Assembly: GCA_934663655.1 (NCBI GenBank)
Contig: CAKUKT010000020.1
Location: 1 to 17,178 of the forward strand
Length of the DNA stretch: 17,178 bases
Origin: an uncultured Victivallaceae bacterium
GTDB taxonomy: Bacteria > Verrucomicrobiota > Lentisphaeria > Victivallales > Victivallaceae
Direction of reading: 5' to 3'
Shown here: piece by piece, positions 1-7,023 of the stretch
Layout of the letters: the number at the start of each line of letters is the position of its first letter
Numbering within the stretch: the first letter of the stretch is position 1
The notes under the pieces: model-generated
The model's database searches: none
What the model saw: only the letters and a program-made list of their open reading frames with translations
Told to the model about the DNA's origin: nothing
Position numbers and translations under genes: made by a program

Positions 1-519
1 CTCCATGTGGATCTGGGCCGAATCATAGGTGCTGACTGTGATTTCTTCGATCCGGTGTTCGCCGCCGCCGAGCATGCCGATGGGGAGATTGAAGAAACGT
101 TCGAGGGTCGAAACCCATTGCACCACGAGATCGATGGTTGGGGCAAGGATGATGGCGGGACGCTTCAAGGCGGCGATCGCCATTACCGCAAGAATGGTTT
201 TGCCGCTTCCGGTCGGCAGGGCGGCTATTCCCCGGTAACCGGCGTTGCGCCAGGCTTCGAGTGCCGCGCTCTGGTGGGGACGAGGCCGGATCGGCACCCG
301 TAATTTCAGCTGGTCGAGCGGGCGGAACTGCCGCGCTTCATCCTGAAAATCGATTCCCGCCATCCGCAGTGCGAGGACGATTCCGGCGTAATCACAGCCG
401 CGGGCACGCAGGTTGCCGGTTCTCTGGTCGGGGCGAAAAAAAACCGCGGCCGCCGTCGGCAGAACGACGGCCGCGGGATTGTCAAGCATCAAGGTTCCGG
501 CACAGAATTGCAGCTTCAT
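1..519 (-). CDS. XPB-type DEAD/DEAH-box helicase, N-terminal part (runs off left edge)
   Basis: An open frame of 173 codons runs from ATG at 519-517 to the window edge without a stop. Residues 1-70 resemble the N-terminal domain of archaeal/bacterial XPB (Rad25)-like helicases: a GTLxL start, a D-x-RTG-x-LRA segment and a DEAR motif at 60-63. The helicase core follows: a Q-motif-like RPHQSAALEAW (80-90), Walker A LPTGSGKT (101-108), motif Ia ILAPTIDLVVQW (124-135), the GGGEH turn (151-155) and VSTYDSA (162-168). The DExx box and the second RecA lobe lie outside the window. The family unwinds DNA by ATP hydrolysis in repair or restriction-like contexts. The start is chosen because homology reaches residue 1 and the ATG overlaps the preceding stop (ATGA), which suggests translational coupling. 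An internal hairpin followed by eight T lies at codons 15-28. Confidence 0.85.
   Translation of the reverse strand, partial: MKLQFCAGTLMLDNPAAVVLPTAAAVFFRPDQRTGNLRARGCDYAGIVLALRMAGIDFQDEARQFRPLDQLKLRVPIRPRPHQSAALEAWRNAGYRGIAALPTGSGKTILAVMAIAALKRPAIILAPTIDLVVQWVSTLERFFNLPIGMLGGGEHRIEEITVSTYDSAQIHME
436..476 (-). terminator. Terminator-like hairpin with T8 inside the helicase 5' coding region
   Basis: Read on the minus strand, CCGCGGCCGTCG (476-465) can pair with CGACGG...CCGCGG (458-444): 12 base pairs with a three-base bulge around a six-base loop. Eight T (443-436) follow. This has the form of an intrinsic terminator. It lies 40 bases past the stop of the membrane-protein gene but inside the first 28 codons of the helicase. 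It may end part of the upstream transcript and so lower helicase expression, or it may be a chance product of Ala/Val/Phe codons. Confidence 0.5.
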
Positions 520-803
520 CTGCCGATCGGCGGGCGCAGCGCGAAATAGGTGCCGCCGAGAAATGCGCCGAGCACTGCCATCCCGATGATGGACCAGAGG
601 GGCATTCCGCCGGATCCCGCGTCGACGTTGCTTCTTATCAAGGTGAGCAGCAGTGAAACGACCAGGGTTCCGAGGGTGAACAATACCGCCCCGGCGACTG
701 CGCCCAGAACCCCCTTGCGGTAATCAGGATAGTCCGGTACCGCATTGTGTTCGGCGAGTTCCAGGGCGAGCTTTATTTTCGGATCGACCTCCGGTTCGGA
801 CAT
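516..803 (-). CDS. Small two-helix membrane protein, unknown function
   Basis: This 95-residue protein has an acidic, charged N-terminus (1-30), a hydrophobic helix at about 31-56, a Gly/Ser-rich turn (62-66) and a second helix at about 69-89, ending in a short RPPIGR tail. Hydropathy predicts an inner-membrane hairpin. I do not recognise the family. GGAG sits 8 bases before the ATG. It lies 21 bases after the upstream repeat-protein gene, and its TGA overlaps the helicase ATG as ATGA, so it belongs to the same transcript. Nothing in the sequence gives its role; membrane attachment of a partner is only a guess. Confidence 0.75.
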   Translation of the reverse strand: MSEPEVDPKIKLALELAEHNAVPDYPDYRKGVLGAVAGAVLFTLGTLVVSLLLTLIRSNVDAGSGGMPLWSIIGMAVLGAFLGGTYFALRPPIGR

Positions 804-824
804 GGTTCACTCCGCGTCGTCAGC

Positions 825-1535
825 TTAGAAAGCGAAGTTCAGGATCGGAAATACGGGGATCCACGCATCCTTCATGATGTTGATCGCGCCGAACTGGATA
901 CCCTTGCCGCCGGAGACATTGACGACGCCGAACTGAATCCCGCTGCTGTCGGCGACCTGACCGTACAGGTTGCACTGAATGCCGTTGAGTTTGCCGCGGG
1001 CGATGCTGACCGCGGAGGCCTGGAAGCCGTTGACTTCATCGGCGAGGCAGAAGGCCAGTCCCGCCTGAAGACCGTTGACATCGCCGGCGATGCTGACCAA
1101 TCCGCCCTGGGCTCCGTTGAGATCGTCGGTCTGGCTGTAAAGACTGGCCTGAAGGCCGTTGAACATGCCGTCGACGTTGATGCAGGCGATCAGCGAGGCC
1201 TGGATGCCATCGAGAGCGTTGGCTTTGCAGCAGATCCAGCAGGCTTGAAGTCCCTTGATGATGCTGGTGCCGGAGTAGAGCCAGGAGGCTTCAAGGCCGA
1301 ATACGCGCCCGATACCGCAGGAGATCGGCCAACCGGTCTTGATACCGTAGACGTTGGAGTTCCAGGAGGCGGATGGCGCCTTGGGGAAGAAGACGATCTG
1401 AAGGATCGTCCAGTCGTCGTAGACACGCTTTTCGGAAGCGGAAGTGACCTTGGGCTCCACCGGTGCGGTTTCGGCAGCGGAAACCAGCGAAATGGTGATG
1501 AGGGCGAGAATGGCGATGGAGATAAACTTTTTCAT
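825..1535 (-). CDS. Exported G-[LIF]-Q repeat protein (LA_2272-like surface repeat), long paralogue
   Basis: This 236-residue protein starts with a clear signal peptide (KK, then a hydrophobic stretch, SAA at 19-21). After a PVEPK segment and a conserved N-terminal block comes a ladder of about nine repeats of 13-17 residues from residue 94 on, each beginning G-[L/I/F/A]-Q and often ending in Asn or Asp. It closes with INIMKD and a Pro/Phe-rich end. This matches the look of the LA_2272-type surface repeat proteins known from Leptospira and many Bacteroidota, of unknown function; the assignment is from memory of the pattern. A beta-solenoid or outer-membrane-associated fold is likely. The start follows AAAGGATGAG. 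The next gene upstream is a shorter paralogue with the same architecture. Confidence 0.8.
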   Translation of the reverse strand: MKKFISIAILALITISLVSAAETAPVEPKVTSASEKRVYDDWTILQIVFFPKAPSASWNSNVYGIKTGWPISCGIGRVFGLEASWLYSGTSIIKGLQACWICCKANALDGIQASLIACINVDGMFNGLQASLYSQTDDLNGAQGGLVSIAGDVNGLQAGLAFCLADEVNGFQASAVSIARGKLNGIQCNLYGQVADSSGIQFGVVNVSGGKGIQFGAINIMKDAWIPVFPILNFAF

Positions 1536-1562
1536 GGTTTGCTCATCCTTTGACTGCTGCGG

Positions 1563-1991
1563 CTAAAAACGGGCGTTGATGATGGGAAGGAAGGGGATCG
1601 GGCTGTCCTTGATCACGTTGATCAGTCCGATCTGGAAAGACTCGGTATCGGCGACGTTGACAATCCCGAGTTGGAGGCCGGCCATGGAATCGGCGATATT
1701 GATGATCGCGAACTGGAGACCGCTCACCGCTTTCCCCTTGGTGCCGATAAAGGAACACTGAATGCCGTCCACTTCGTCGGTTCCGGCCCAGAACACCGCG
1801 GCTTCAACGCCGTATACCGGTGCGGTACCGGTGGAAATCGGCGCCCCGATTTTGACGCCGCAAACCGTGCGCAGGGCGGAATCTGACGGTACGCCGGGCA
1901 TGAATGAGAGCGAGAAGAAATCCCATCCGTCCGCCAGGGCGCCGAGGGAAGCGCATACCCCGACAACTGCAATCAGAAACAACTTTTTCAT
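1563..1991 (-). CDS. Exported G-[LIF]-Q repeat protein, short paralogue
   Basis: This 142-residue protein has a signal peptide (about 1-20, ending GALA). Its N-terminal block (VCGVKIGAPIS...YGVEAAVFWAG) aligns with VYGIKTGWPIS...FGLEASWLYSG of the downstream 236-residue protein, and its C-terminus INVIKDSPIP aligns with INIMKDAWIP. It carries only about four G-x-Q repeats, so the pair arose by duplication followed by gain or loss of repeats in the middle. It has a very good ribosome site (AGGAGAA) and is the first gene after a promoter at 2064-2092. Only 27 bases separate the two paralogues, so they are co-transcribed. Function unknown; probably cell-surface or periplasmic. Confidence 0.8.
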   Translation of the reverse strand: MKKLFLIAVVGVCASLGALADGWDFFSLSFMPGVPSDSALRTVCGVKIGAPISTGTAPVYGVEAAVFWAGTDEVDGIQCSFIGTKGKAVSGLQFAIINIADSMAGLQLGIVNVADTESFQIGLINVIKDSPIPFLPIINARF

Positions 1992-2063
1992 AATCTTTTC
2001 TCCTGTTCACGGTGGTTTCGCGTTTTGCTTTGCGGTACATGAGGTATTCCGCATATGGTGAAG

Positions 2064-2092
2064 AATATACACCGGAAAATGGAATTTTTCAA
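2064..2092 (-). promoter_or_regulatory. Sigma70-type promoter of the repeat-protein/helicase run
   Basis: On the minus strand TTGAAA (2092-2087) is followed after exactly 17 bases by TATATT (2069-2064). It lies in the 108-base gap between the AraC gene and the first repeat-protein gene, giving a leader of roughly 65 bases. It implies that the four genes to its left are expressed independently of the AraC gene. Confidence 0.6.
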
Positions 2093-2099
2093 CCCTTGC

Positions 2100-2996
2100 T
2101 CATGATTGTCGGAAGCGCAGAGGCGTTATTCCGAAGGCCTTCCGGAATTTTTTCGCGAAATAGCTGGCGTTGCGGAAACCGCAGCTTGTCGCCACTTCAA
2201 GGATCGAGAGGTCGCGGTCGCGGAGCAGATGAGCGGCGCGGCGCAACCGGATGGTGTTGAGGTATTCCAGTGGGGAGACCCCGGTGGCCTGATGGAAAAC
2301 GCGCTGAAAATTGCGGGGGGATGAGCAGACGCATTCGGCGAGTTCCTTGATGGACAGGGGACGATGATATTCGTTCTCCATTCTGGCGATCGCTTCGCCG
2401 AGGCGGGGCAGCAGCGAACTGTTACTGCCGGAGTCGTGACGACAGTTGCGCCCGAGGAAGACGAGAAATTCGGTCAGGTGGGCCAGTACTGCCGCTTCGA
2501 AGCCGGGACTGTGAAACACCAGTTCGTAGAAGAGCTTCTCCATGAGGGTGACCGCATGAGAGAATTTCCCGCGTGAAAGCGAGAGACGGGTGGTAAATTC
2601 CGGGGCGTGGCGGGGATCGATTTCGGCACCGAAAAGCAGATTGTAACCGGGGATCCGCCGCAGCATATTGAACGGAAGTTCGAGAGCGTTGAGATTGCAG
2701 CTGAGGTTGTAGATTGACAATTCGCGTTCGTGGTCGAAGCAGTGCACCACTCCCGGCCGGATGATGAACATGTCTCCGTTTGATACCTGGGCGGCCTTGC
2801 CGTCGATATAATGGGTGGCCAGTCCGCCGGTGACCATTACTATTTCCAGAAAATCGTGACAGTGCGGCAGAAAGGTATAGTTTTTGTTCCGGGGCAGGTG
2901 TTCGAAGCCGATCCGGGCGCCGCCGTCGACGGCGATCGGAAAAGATTTTTCTGCAAAGCAGAAGGATTCGTCTAGTTGGATTGGAACCGGGTTCAT
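2100..2996 (-). CDS. AraC-family transcriptional regulator with cupin sensor domain
   Basis: This 298-residue cytoplasmic protein has a RhaS/RhaR-like layout. Residues about 25-105 form a cupin sensor with PHCHDFLEI (44-52) and a second His at 85 in RPGVVH. Residues about 195-298 hold two helix-turn-helix motifs: LSIKELAECVCSSPRNFQRVF (214-234) and the highly conserved SILEVATSCGFRNASYFAKKF (264-284). Such proteins usually bind a sugar or related ligand and activate a neighbouring catabolic gene. Here the divergent neighbour is the TIM-barrel protein at 3207-5243, its likely target. No convincing Shine-Dalgarno sequence precedes the ATG, which follows an AT-rich stretch. Full family length. 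Confidence 0.9.
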   Translation of the reverse strand: MNPVPIQLDESFCFAEKSFPIAVDGGARIGFEHLPRNKNYTFLPHCHDFLEIVMVTGGLATHYIDGKAAQVSNGDMFIIRPGVVHCFDHERELSIYNLSCNLNALELPFNMLRRIPGYNLLFGAEIDPRHAPEFTTRLSLSRGKFSHAVTLMEKLFYELVFHSPGFEAAVLAHLTEFLVFLGRNCRHDSGSNSSLLPRLGEAIARMENEYHRPLSIKELAECVCSSPRNFQRVFHQATGVSPLEYLNTIRLRRAAHLLRDRDLSILEVATSCGFRNASYFAKKFRKAFGITPLRFRQS

Positions 2997-3206
2997 TTTG
3001 GCGTAAATGTATTATTTTTTGTCGCGGTTAGCGGCGCACCTGTGTCGTCAATGTACTATAATATACACTGGAACAAAAAAAATACTAATTGCGCAGTTGT
3101 GTCTTTTTTTGTGTCATCTGTTGTAATAGCGCGTTGTTGAGAACGTCAATAATAGGTCGACGATAGGCAGATAATACGATTACAGTTCAGATTTATGGAG
3201 TGATTG
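2997..3206. promoter_or_regulatory. Divergent control region between AraC gene and TIM-barrel gene
   Basis: This 210-base AT-rich gap separates two divergent starts. TGTGTC occurs three times in the same direction (3041-3046, 3098-3103, 3110-3115). Two of the copies extend to TGTGTCGTC and TGTGTCATC, and the last two lie 12 bases apart. Repeated half-sites in such a gap fit an AraC-type operator. A TATAAT (3057-3062) is present, but I find no well-spaced -35 partner, so the exact promoters are not assigned. GGAG at 3197-3200 serves the plus-strand gene. Confidence 0.45.
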
Positions 3207-5243
3207 ATGAGAAGATTTCGCTATGCGCTGCGGCGAACGCTGCCGCCGTGGAGTTTCGAGGAAAATCTGGCGGAACTGCGGGAATTTCTGCCCGCGGCCG
3301 GAATTGATGAGCTGGTGGTGAAAGTTGATACCGAGGAATTTTCCCACGGACAACCGGAACTGGCGTGGATCGAGGACTATCTGCCGAACTTAAAACGGTT
3401 GGCAGAGATGCTGGCGCAGATCGGTGTGACCTTTTCCATTAATCCGTGGATTACCGTCGGCCACCTCGATCGGGGGCGCGATGCTGCCGGACAGCTGCCC
3501 GGAATTGTCACCCAGGTTGATTGTGACGGCAATCGCAGCCTGACCTGCGCCTGTCCGCTTTCGCCGGTGTGGCGCGAGAATCTCCGCGCGGTGTGGCGCC
3601 GTTATGCCGCACTGAAGCCGGCGGTTATCTGGATCGAGGATGATATCCGGGGGTTCAACCACGGCGCCGCCGGATTCGGCTGCTTCTGCCCGCTTCACCT
3701 CGAACGTTTCTCCCAACTGGTCGGACGACCGGTCAGTCGGGAGGAGGTGACGGAGGCGATATTCCGCCCCGGTGAACCCCATCCATGGCGGCGACTCTAT
3801 CTAAAGATGCATGATGCGGTGATTCGGGAGACCTGCCGCTTCATCATCGATACCGTTGAGGAGGTCTCTTCCGATACCCGTATCGGGCTGATGTCCAGCG
3901 GGCCGCGAAACCACTGCGCCGAAGGGCGCGACTGGGATAAGCTGGCGTTCGAGTTTCGGCGCGGCGGCAAACGGATGATTCACCGACCTACGCTCGGTTG
4001 TTACGAAGAGAGTTCGCTGCGGGAACTCTATTATTCGCAGGAGTCCCTGAAGATTTCCCGGGCCGCGCTGGGGGATTCCACCGAGTTGAGCGAAGTGGAA
4101 AACATTCCCTACACCCGTTACAGCAAGAGCGTTTTGGTCACCGGGATGGAAATTCTGATGTCGGCCGCGCTCGGTTGTGACGGCGCGGCGCTCAATCTGT
4201 TTGATCACTTCGGAACGCCGCTGGCGGTGGAACCCGCCTACAGCCGGATGCTTGCGGAACTCAAACCGCGTTGTGACGCTCTCGCCGCGGTGGCCTCAGC
4301 AAGGATTTATCGCGGAGTGAGGTTATTTCACTGCGACGGGTACGCCTTTGCCACCCGGTTGAGTAAAGGGGATGACTATCAGTCGCTTCTGGAACCGGGC
4401 ACCGGGATGATGAAGGTGCTGGAAGCGGCCGGAATCTCCACCACCTACGATGCTGGAATGGCGGCGGCGCTCTCCGGACAGCTTCCCCGGACGATGGACG
4501 ACGACGCCATCGGAGAGCTGCTGCGCCGTGGATTGTTTCTCGATGCCGAGGCGGCGGCGGTATTGATTGAGCGCGGTTTCGGCGCGGATATCGGAGTTGT
4601 GCACGTCGCTCCCCTCCGCCACCCCGAGGAACTCCCGCGCGCCGCCGCCGAGGAGATCCATCATCCCGGTTTCGGCGGTGCTCCGAAGCGTTATGTAAGT
4701 GCCTTTATTCCGGTATATGGTCCCAACGCTCCAGTCGGTGCGTTGACGCCGGCGGAAGGAGCGGAGGTGGTATCTTCGCTGGTCGATTGTGACGGCAGGC
4801 GGCTGTTCCCGTTGATGAGCGCCTTTACCAATCGCCTGGGAGGGCGGGTGGTGGTACACGGCTTCGCCTACCAAAGCAGCGTCGGAAATTGCGGATTTCT
4901 GTCTCCGGCGCGGCTGGCGCAGTTGCGTGAGGTATTCAATTTCCTGCGGGGAGGGAAAGCGGAGATCGCCGTCTTTGGGGATGGGGTGTATCCATGGATT
5001 TTTCGCGGGGATGCGGCGGATGGAACCATACTGACCGGATTTATGAATCTCTCTCTGGACCCCTGGGCGGGTTTTCAACTTGAATGCAACAATTGCCGCT
5101 GCCGGCGCGGGTTTCGACTCGACTTTGACGGCCGGTGGCGGGAATTTTCCGGAATTGAGGTCACCGCTGATGATTCGGTCAGAGTGAATTTCCAGGAGGG
5201 GGTCTCCGGAGGAGAAGCGGAGTTTTTCCTGTTGCGTCCGTAA
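3207..5243 (+). CDS. Cytoplasmic TIM-barrel protein, glycoside hydrolase (GH42-like) candidate
   Basis: This is 678 residues when begun at ATG 3207, which has GGAG six bases upstream; a TTG directly before it is less likely. There is no signal peptide. The N-terminal half shows beta-strand/loop patterns of a glycosidase barrel: FSINPW (76-81), VIWIEDDIRG (140-149) followed by a Cys-containing GCFCPLHLERF (158-168) like the GCYCxxC-type turn of GH42-like enzymes, then GLMSSG (227-232) and SEVENIPYTRYSKSV (295-309). Glu144 and Glu298 are possible catalytic acids, by position only. The C-terminal half could be a Rossmann-like or trimerisation domain plus a beta domain. It is divergent from the AraC regulator, so inducible sugar metabolism is plausible. 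No family is firmly recognised and the substrate is unknown. Confidence 0.6.
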   Translation: MRRFRYALRRTLPPWSFEENLAELREFLPAAGIDELVVKVDTEEFSHGQPELAWIEDYLPNLKRLAEMLAQIGVTFSINPWITVGHLDRGRDAAGQLPGIVTQVDCDGNRSLTCACPLSPVWRENLRAVWRRYAALKPAVIWIEDDIRGFNHGAAGFGCFCPLHLERFSQLVGRPVSREEVTEAIFRPGEPHPWRRLYLKMHDAVIRETCRFIIDTVEEVSSDTRIGLMSSGPRNHCAEGRDWDKLAFEFRRGGKRMIHRPTLGCYEESSLRELYYSQESLKISRAALGDSTELSEVENIPYTRYSKSVLVTGMEILMSAALGCDGAALNLFDHFGTPLAVEPAYSRMLAELKPRCDALAAVASARIYRGVRLFHCDGYAFATRLSKGDDYQSLLEPGTGMMKVLEAAGISTTYDAGMAAALSGQLPRTMDDDAIGELLRRGLFLDAEAAAVLIERGFGADIGVVHVAPLRHPEELPRAAAEEIHHPGFGGAPKRYVSAFIPVYGPNAPVGALTPAEGAEVVSSLVDCDGRRLFPLMSAFTNRLGGRVVVHGFAYQSSVGNCGFLSPARLAQLREVFNFLRGGKAEIAVFGDGVYPWIFRGDAADGTILTGFMNLSLDPWAGFQLECNNCRCRRGFRLDFDGRWREFSGIEVTADDSVRVNFQEGVSGGEAEFFLLRP

Positions 5244-5269
5244 CCGCTCAGGTTGAAGTTGCGGAGGGT

Positions 5270-5314
5270 AAAAAAATTCCGGGGATGCACTTTTGAGCAT
5301 ACCCCGGAATTTTT
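5270..5314. terminator. Bidirectional intrinsic terminator
   Basis: AAAAATTCCGGGGATGC (5272-5288) pairs with GCAT-A-CCCCGGAATTTTT (5297-5314) around an eight-base loop, with one bulged A. The A-tract on the left and T-tract on the right make it work in both directions. It lies 26 bases after the plus-strand TIM-barrel gene and 16 bases after the minus-strand oadB gene, exactly between the convergent units. Confidence 0.92.
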
Positions 5315-5330
5315 GTCGAGCAATCTGAGA

Positions 5331-7019
5331 TTAGAGTTTGCTGAGGAAGTTGAGTAGGATACCGGCGGCAACCGCCGAACCGATCACGCCGGAGACGTTC
5401 GGTCCCATCGCGTGCATCAGCAGGTAGTTGTGCGGATCGCTCTCCAATCCCACCTTGTTGACCACCCGGGCTGCCATCGGCACCGCGGAGACGCCGGCGG
5501 CGCCGATCATCGGGTTGATCTTGGTCTTGCTGAAGAGGTTCATGATTTTGCCGAAGAGCACTCCACCGGCGGTTCCGATCGAGAATGCCACCGCTCCGAG
5601 CACCAGAATACCCAGCGTCTGCGGGGAGAGGAACTGATCGGCGGCAAGTTTGGAACCGACCGCGAGACCGAGGAAGATCGTGACGATGTTGATCAATGCA
5701 TTCTGAGCGGTCTGACTGAGGCGTTCGACGACGCCGCACTCGCGCATCAGGTTACCGAACATCAACATACCGATCAGCGCACCGGCATCGGGCAGCAGGA
5801 ACGCGCAGAGCAGCGTGATCAGCACCGGGAAGCAGATCTTCTCAATTTTGCTGACCTTGCGCAGCTGCTTCATTTTGATTTTGCGCTCGGATTCCGTGGT
5901 CAGGAACTTGATGATCGGCGGCTGAATGATCGGTACCAGCGCCATGTAGCTGTAAGCGGCCACGGCGACGGCGCCGAGCAGTTTCGGCGAGAGTTTGCTG
6001 CAGAGGTAGATGGCCGTCGGGCCGTCGGCGCCGCCGATGATGCCGATGGAGGCAGCATCCTTGATGTCGAAATCAATGCCGATGTTGAGCATGGTCAACC
6101 CCAGCGCACCGAGCAGCGCATCGAAGATGCCGAGCTGAGCCGCACCGCCGAGCAGCGCGGTTTTCGGATTGGCGATCAGCGGACCGAAATCGGTCATCGC
6201 GCCGACGCCGAGGAAGATCATCAGCGGGAAAGCGCCGCTCTCGATACCGAAGTTGTAGATCAATCCCTGGATACCGGCTTCACCGGAGATGTTCGCCAGC
6301 GGGATGTTCGCGAGCAGAGCGCCGAAACCGATCGGCAGCAGCAGCAGCGGTTCATACTGTTTGACGATTGCCAGGTAGATCAGTACCAGTGCGACCACCA
6401 TCATCAACACCCGGCCGATACCGAGGATCCAGGTGCTCCGGGGATTTTCGCAGGTCTGACGATAGATGTCATAGATACCGGTGCTCTTCCAGAGGTTGGA
6501 GAGGGCCTCTCCCCAGCCGGGCAGGGTGCCGGTGGCGGCATTGGCGTTGTCGATGGAGTCGTGAGTGATCTCCGTCGGCAGGAAGCATCCCAGCACCATC
6601 CCCTGAACCAGGGTGGCGGCATTCTTGACTTCGGGATTGAGCTGCTCGATCTTGAACGACATCGCGCTCTCGACTTTACCCTTGCTCCGGCCTTCGGGTT
6701 TGACGGTCATGATCTCGTTGCCGGGGGAGAGTTTGCCTCCTTTGAGCAGGGTGAAATTGAGTACCGTGGCCGGTTTTTCCCACTCGTAAACGAGGTACCG
6801 GCGTCCGGTCTTGTCCTTGTACATGCCGAAGAGGTCGTCGCTCGCCTCCTCAACCCGGACCGCGTCGGCGGGCAGCGTCAGCCCCGCACTGTTTCCGGCC
6901 GCTGGGAGGGCGGTCAGAACCGGCTCAGCGGCGGATGCGATTTTCGGCTCAACCGGAGTATCGGCGAATCCTGCCGCGGTGAAACACGCGGCGAAAAGCA
7001 GAGTCAGAAATTTCCGCAT
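5331..7019 (-). CDS. oadB: Na+-translocating decarboxylase beta subunit with exported N-terminal extension
   Basis: This 562-residue membrane subunit couples decarboxylation of carboxybiotin to Na+ export. The usual OadB body begins near residue 168 ([14 protein letters not shown]) and shows [18 protein letters not shown] (223-240), [10 protein letters not shown] (329-338, whose Asp332 corresponds to the essential Asp203 of Klebsiella OadB) and [15 protein letters not shown] near the C-terminus. About ten membrane segments are visible. Known OadB/MmdB/GcdB proteins are about 375-435 residues. The excess is N-terminal: a signal peptide (about 1-19, AGFA/D) and a soluble domain of about 145 residues that would sit outside the membrane. 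The ATG is 4 bases after the oadA stop, with GAGG inside the end of oadA, so the two are translationally coupled. It is the last gene before a terminator. Confidence 0.93.
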   Translation of the reverse strand: MRKFLTLLFAACFTAAGFADTPVEPKIASAAEPVLTALPAAGNSAGLTLPADAVRVEEASDDLFGMYKDKTGRRYLVYEWEKPATVLNFTLLKGGKLSPGNEIMTVKPEGRSKGKVESAMSFKIEQLNPEVKNAATLVQGMVLGCFLPTEITHDSIDNANAATGTLPGWGEALSNLWKSTGIYDIYRQTCENPRSTWILGIGRVLMMVVALVLIYLAIVKQYEPLLLLPIGFGALLANIPLANISGEAGIQGLIYNFGIESGAFPLMIFLGVGAMTDFGPLIANPKTALLGGAAQLGIFDALLGALGLTMLNIGIDFDIKDAASIGIIGGADGPTAIYLCSKLSPKLLGAVAVAAYSYMALVPIIQPPIIKFLTTESERKIKMKQLRKVSKIEKICFPVLITLLCAFLLPDAGALIGMLMFGNLMRECGVVERLSQTAQNALINIVTIFLGLAVGSKLAADQFLSPQTLGILVLGAVAFSIGTAGGVLFGKIMNLFSKTKINPMIGAAGVSAVPMAARVVNKVGLESDPHNYLLMHAMGPNVSGVIGSAVAAGILLNFLSKL

Positions 7020-7023
7020 TGTC

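Noticed and set aside
825..1300. Regularly spaced similar DNA segments as a possible CRISPR array
   Set aside because: The periodicity is 39-51 bases and reflects protein repeats (G-x-Q) in an open frame; there are no identical repeats with unique spacers.
747..1553. Long plus-strand open frame opposite the repeat proteins
   Set aside because: It is antisense to two convincing minus-strand genes, lacks recognisable motifs, and owes its length to the repetitive GC-rich codons on the other strand.
4323..5300. 325-codon minus-strand frame opposite the TIM-barrel gene
   Set aside because: Its start lies inside the bidirectional terminator region and its product is Arg/Gln/His-rich without any domain.
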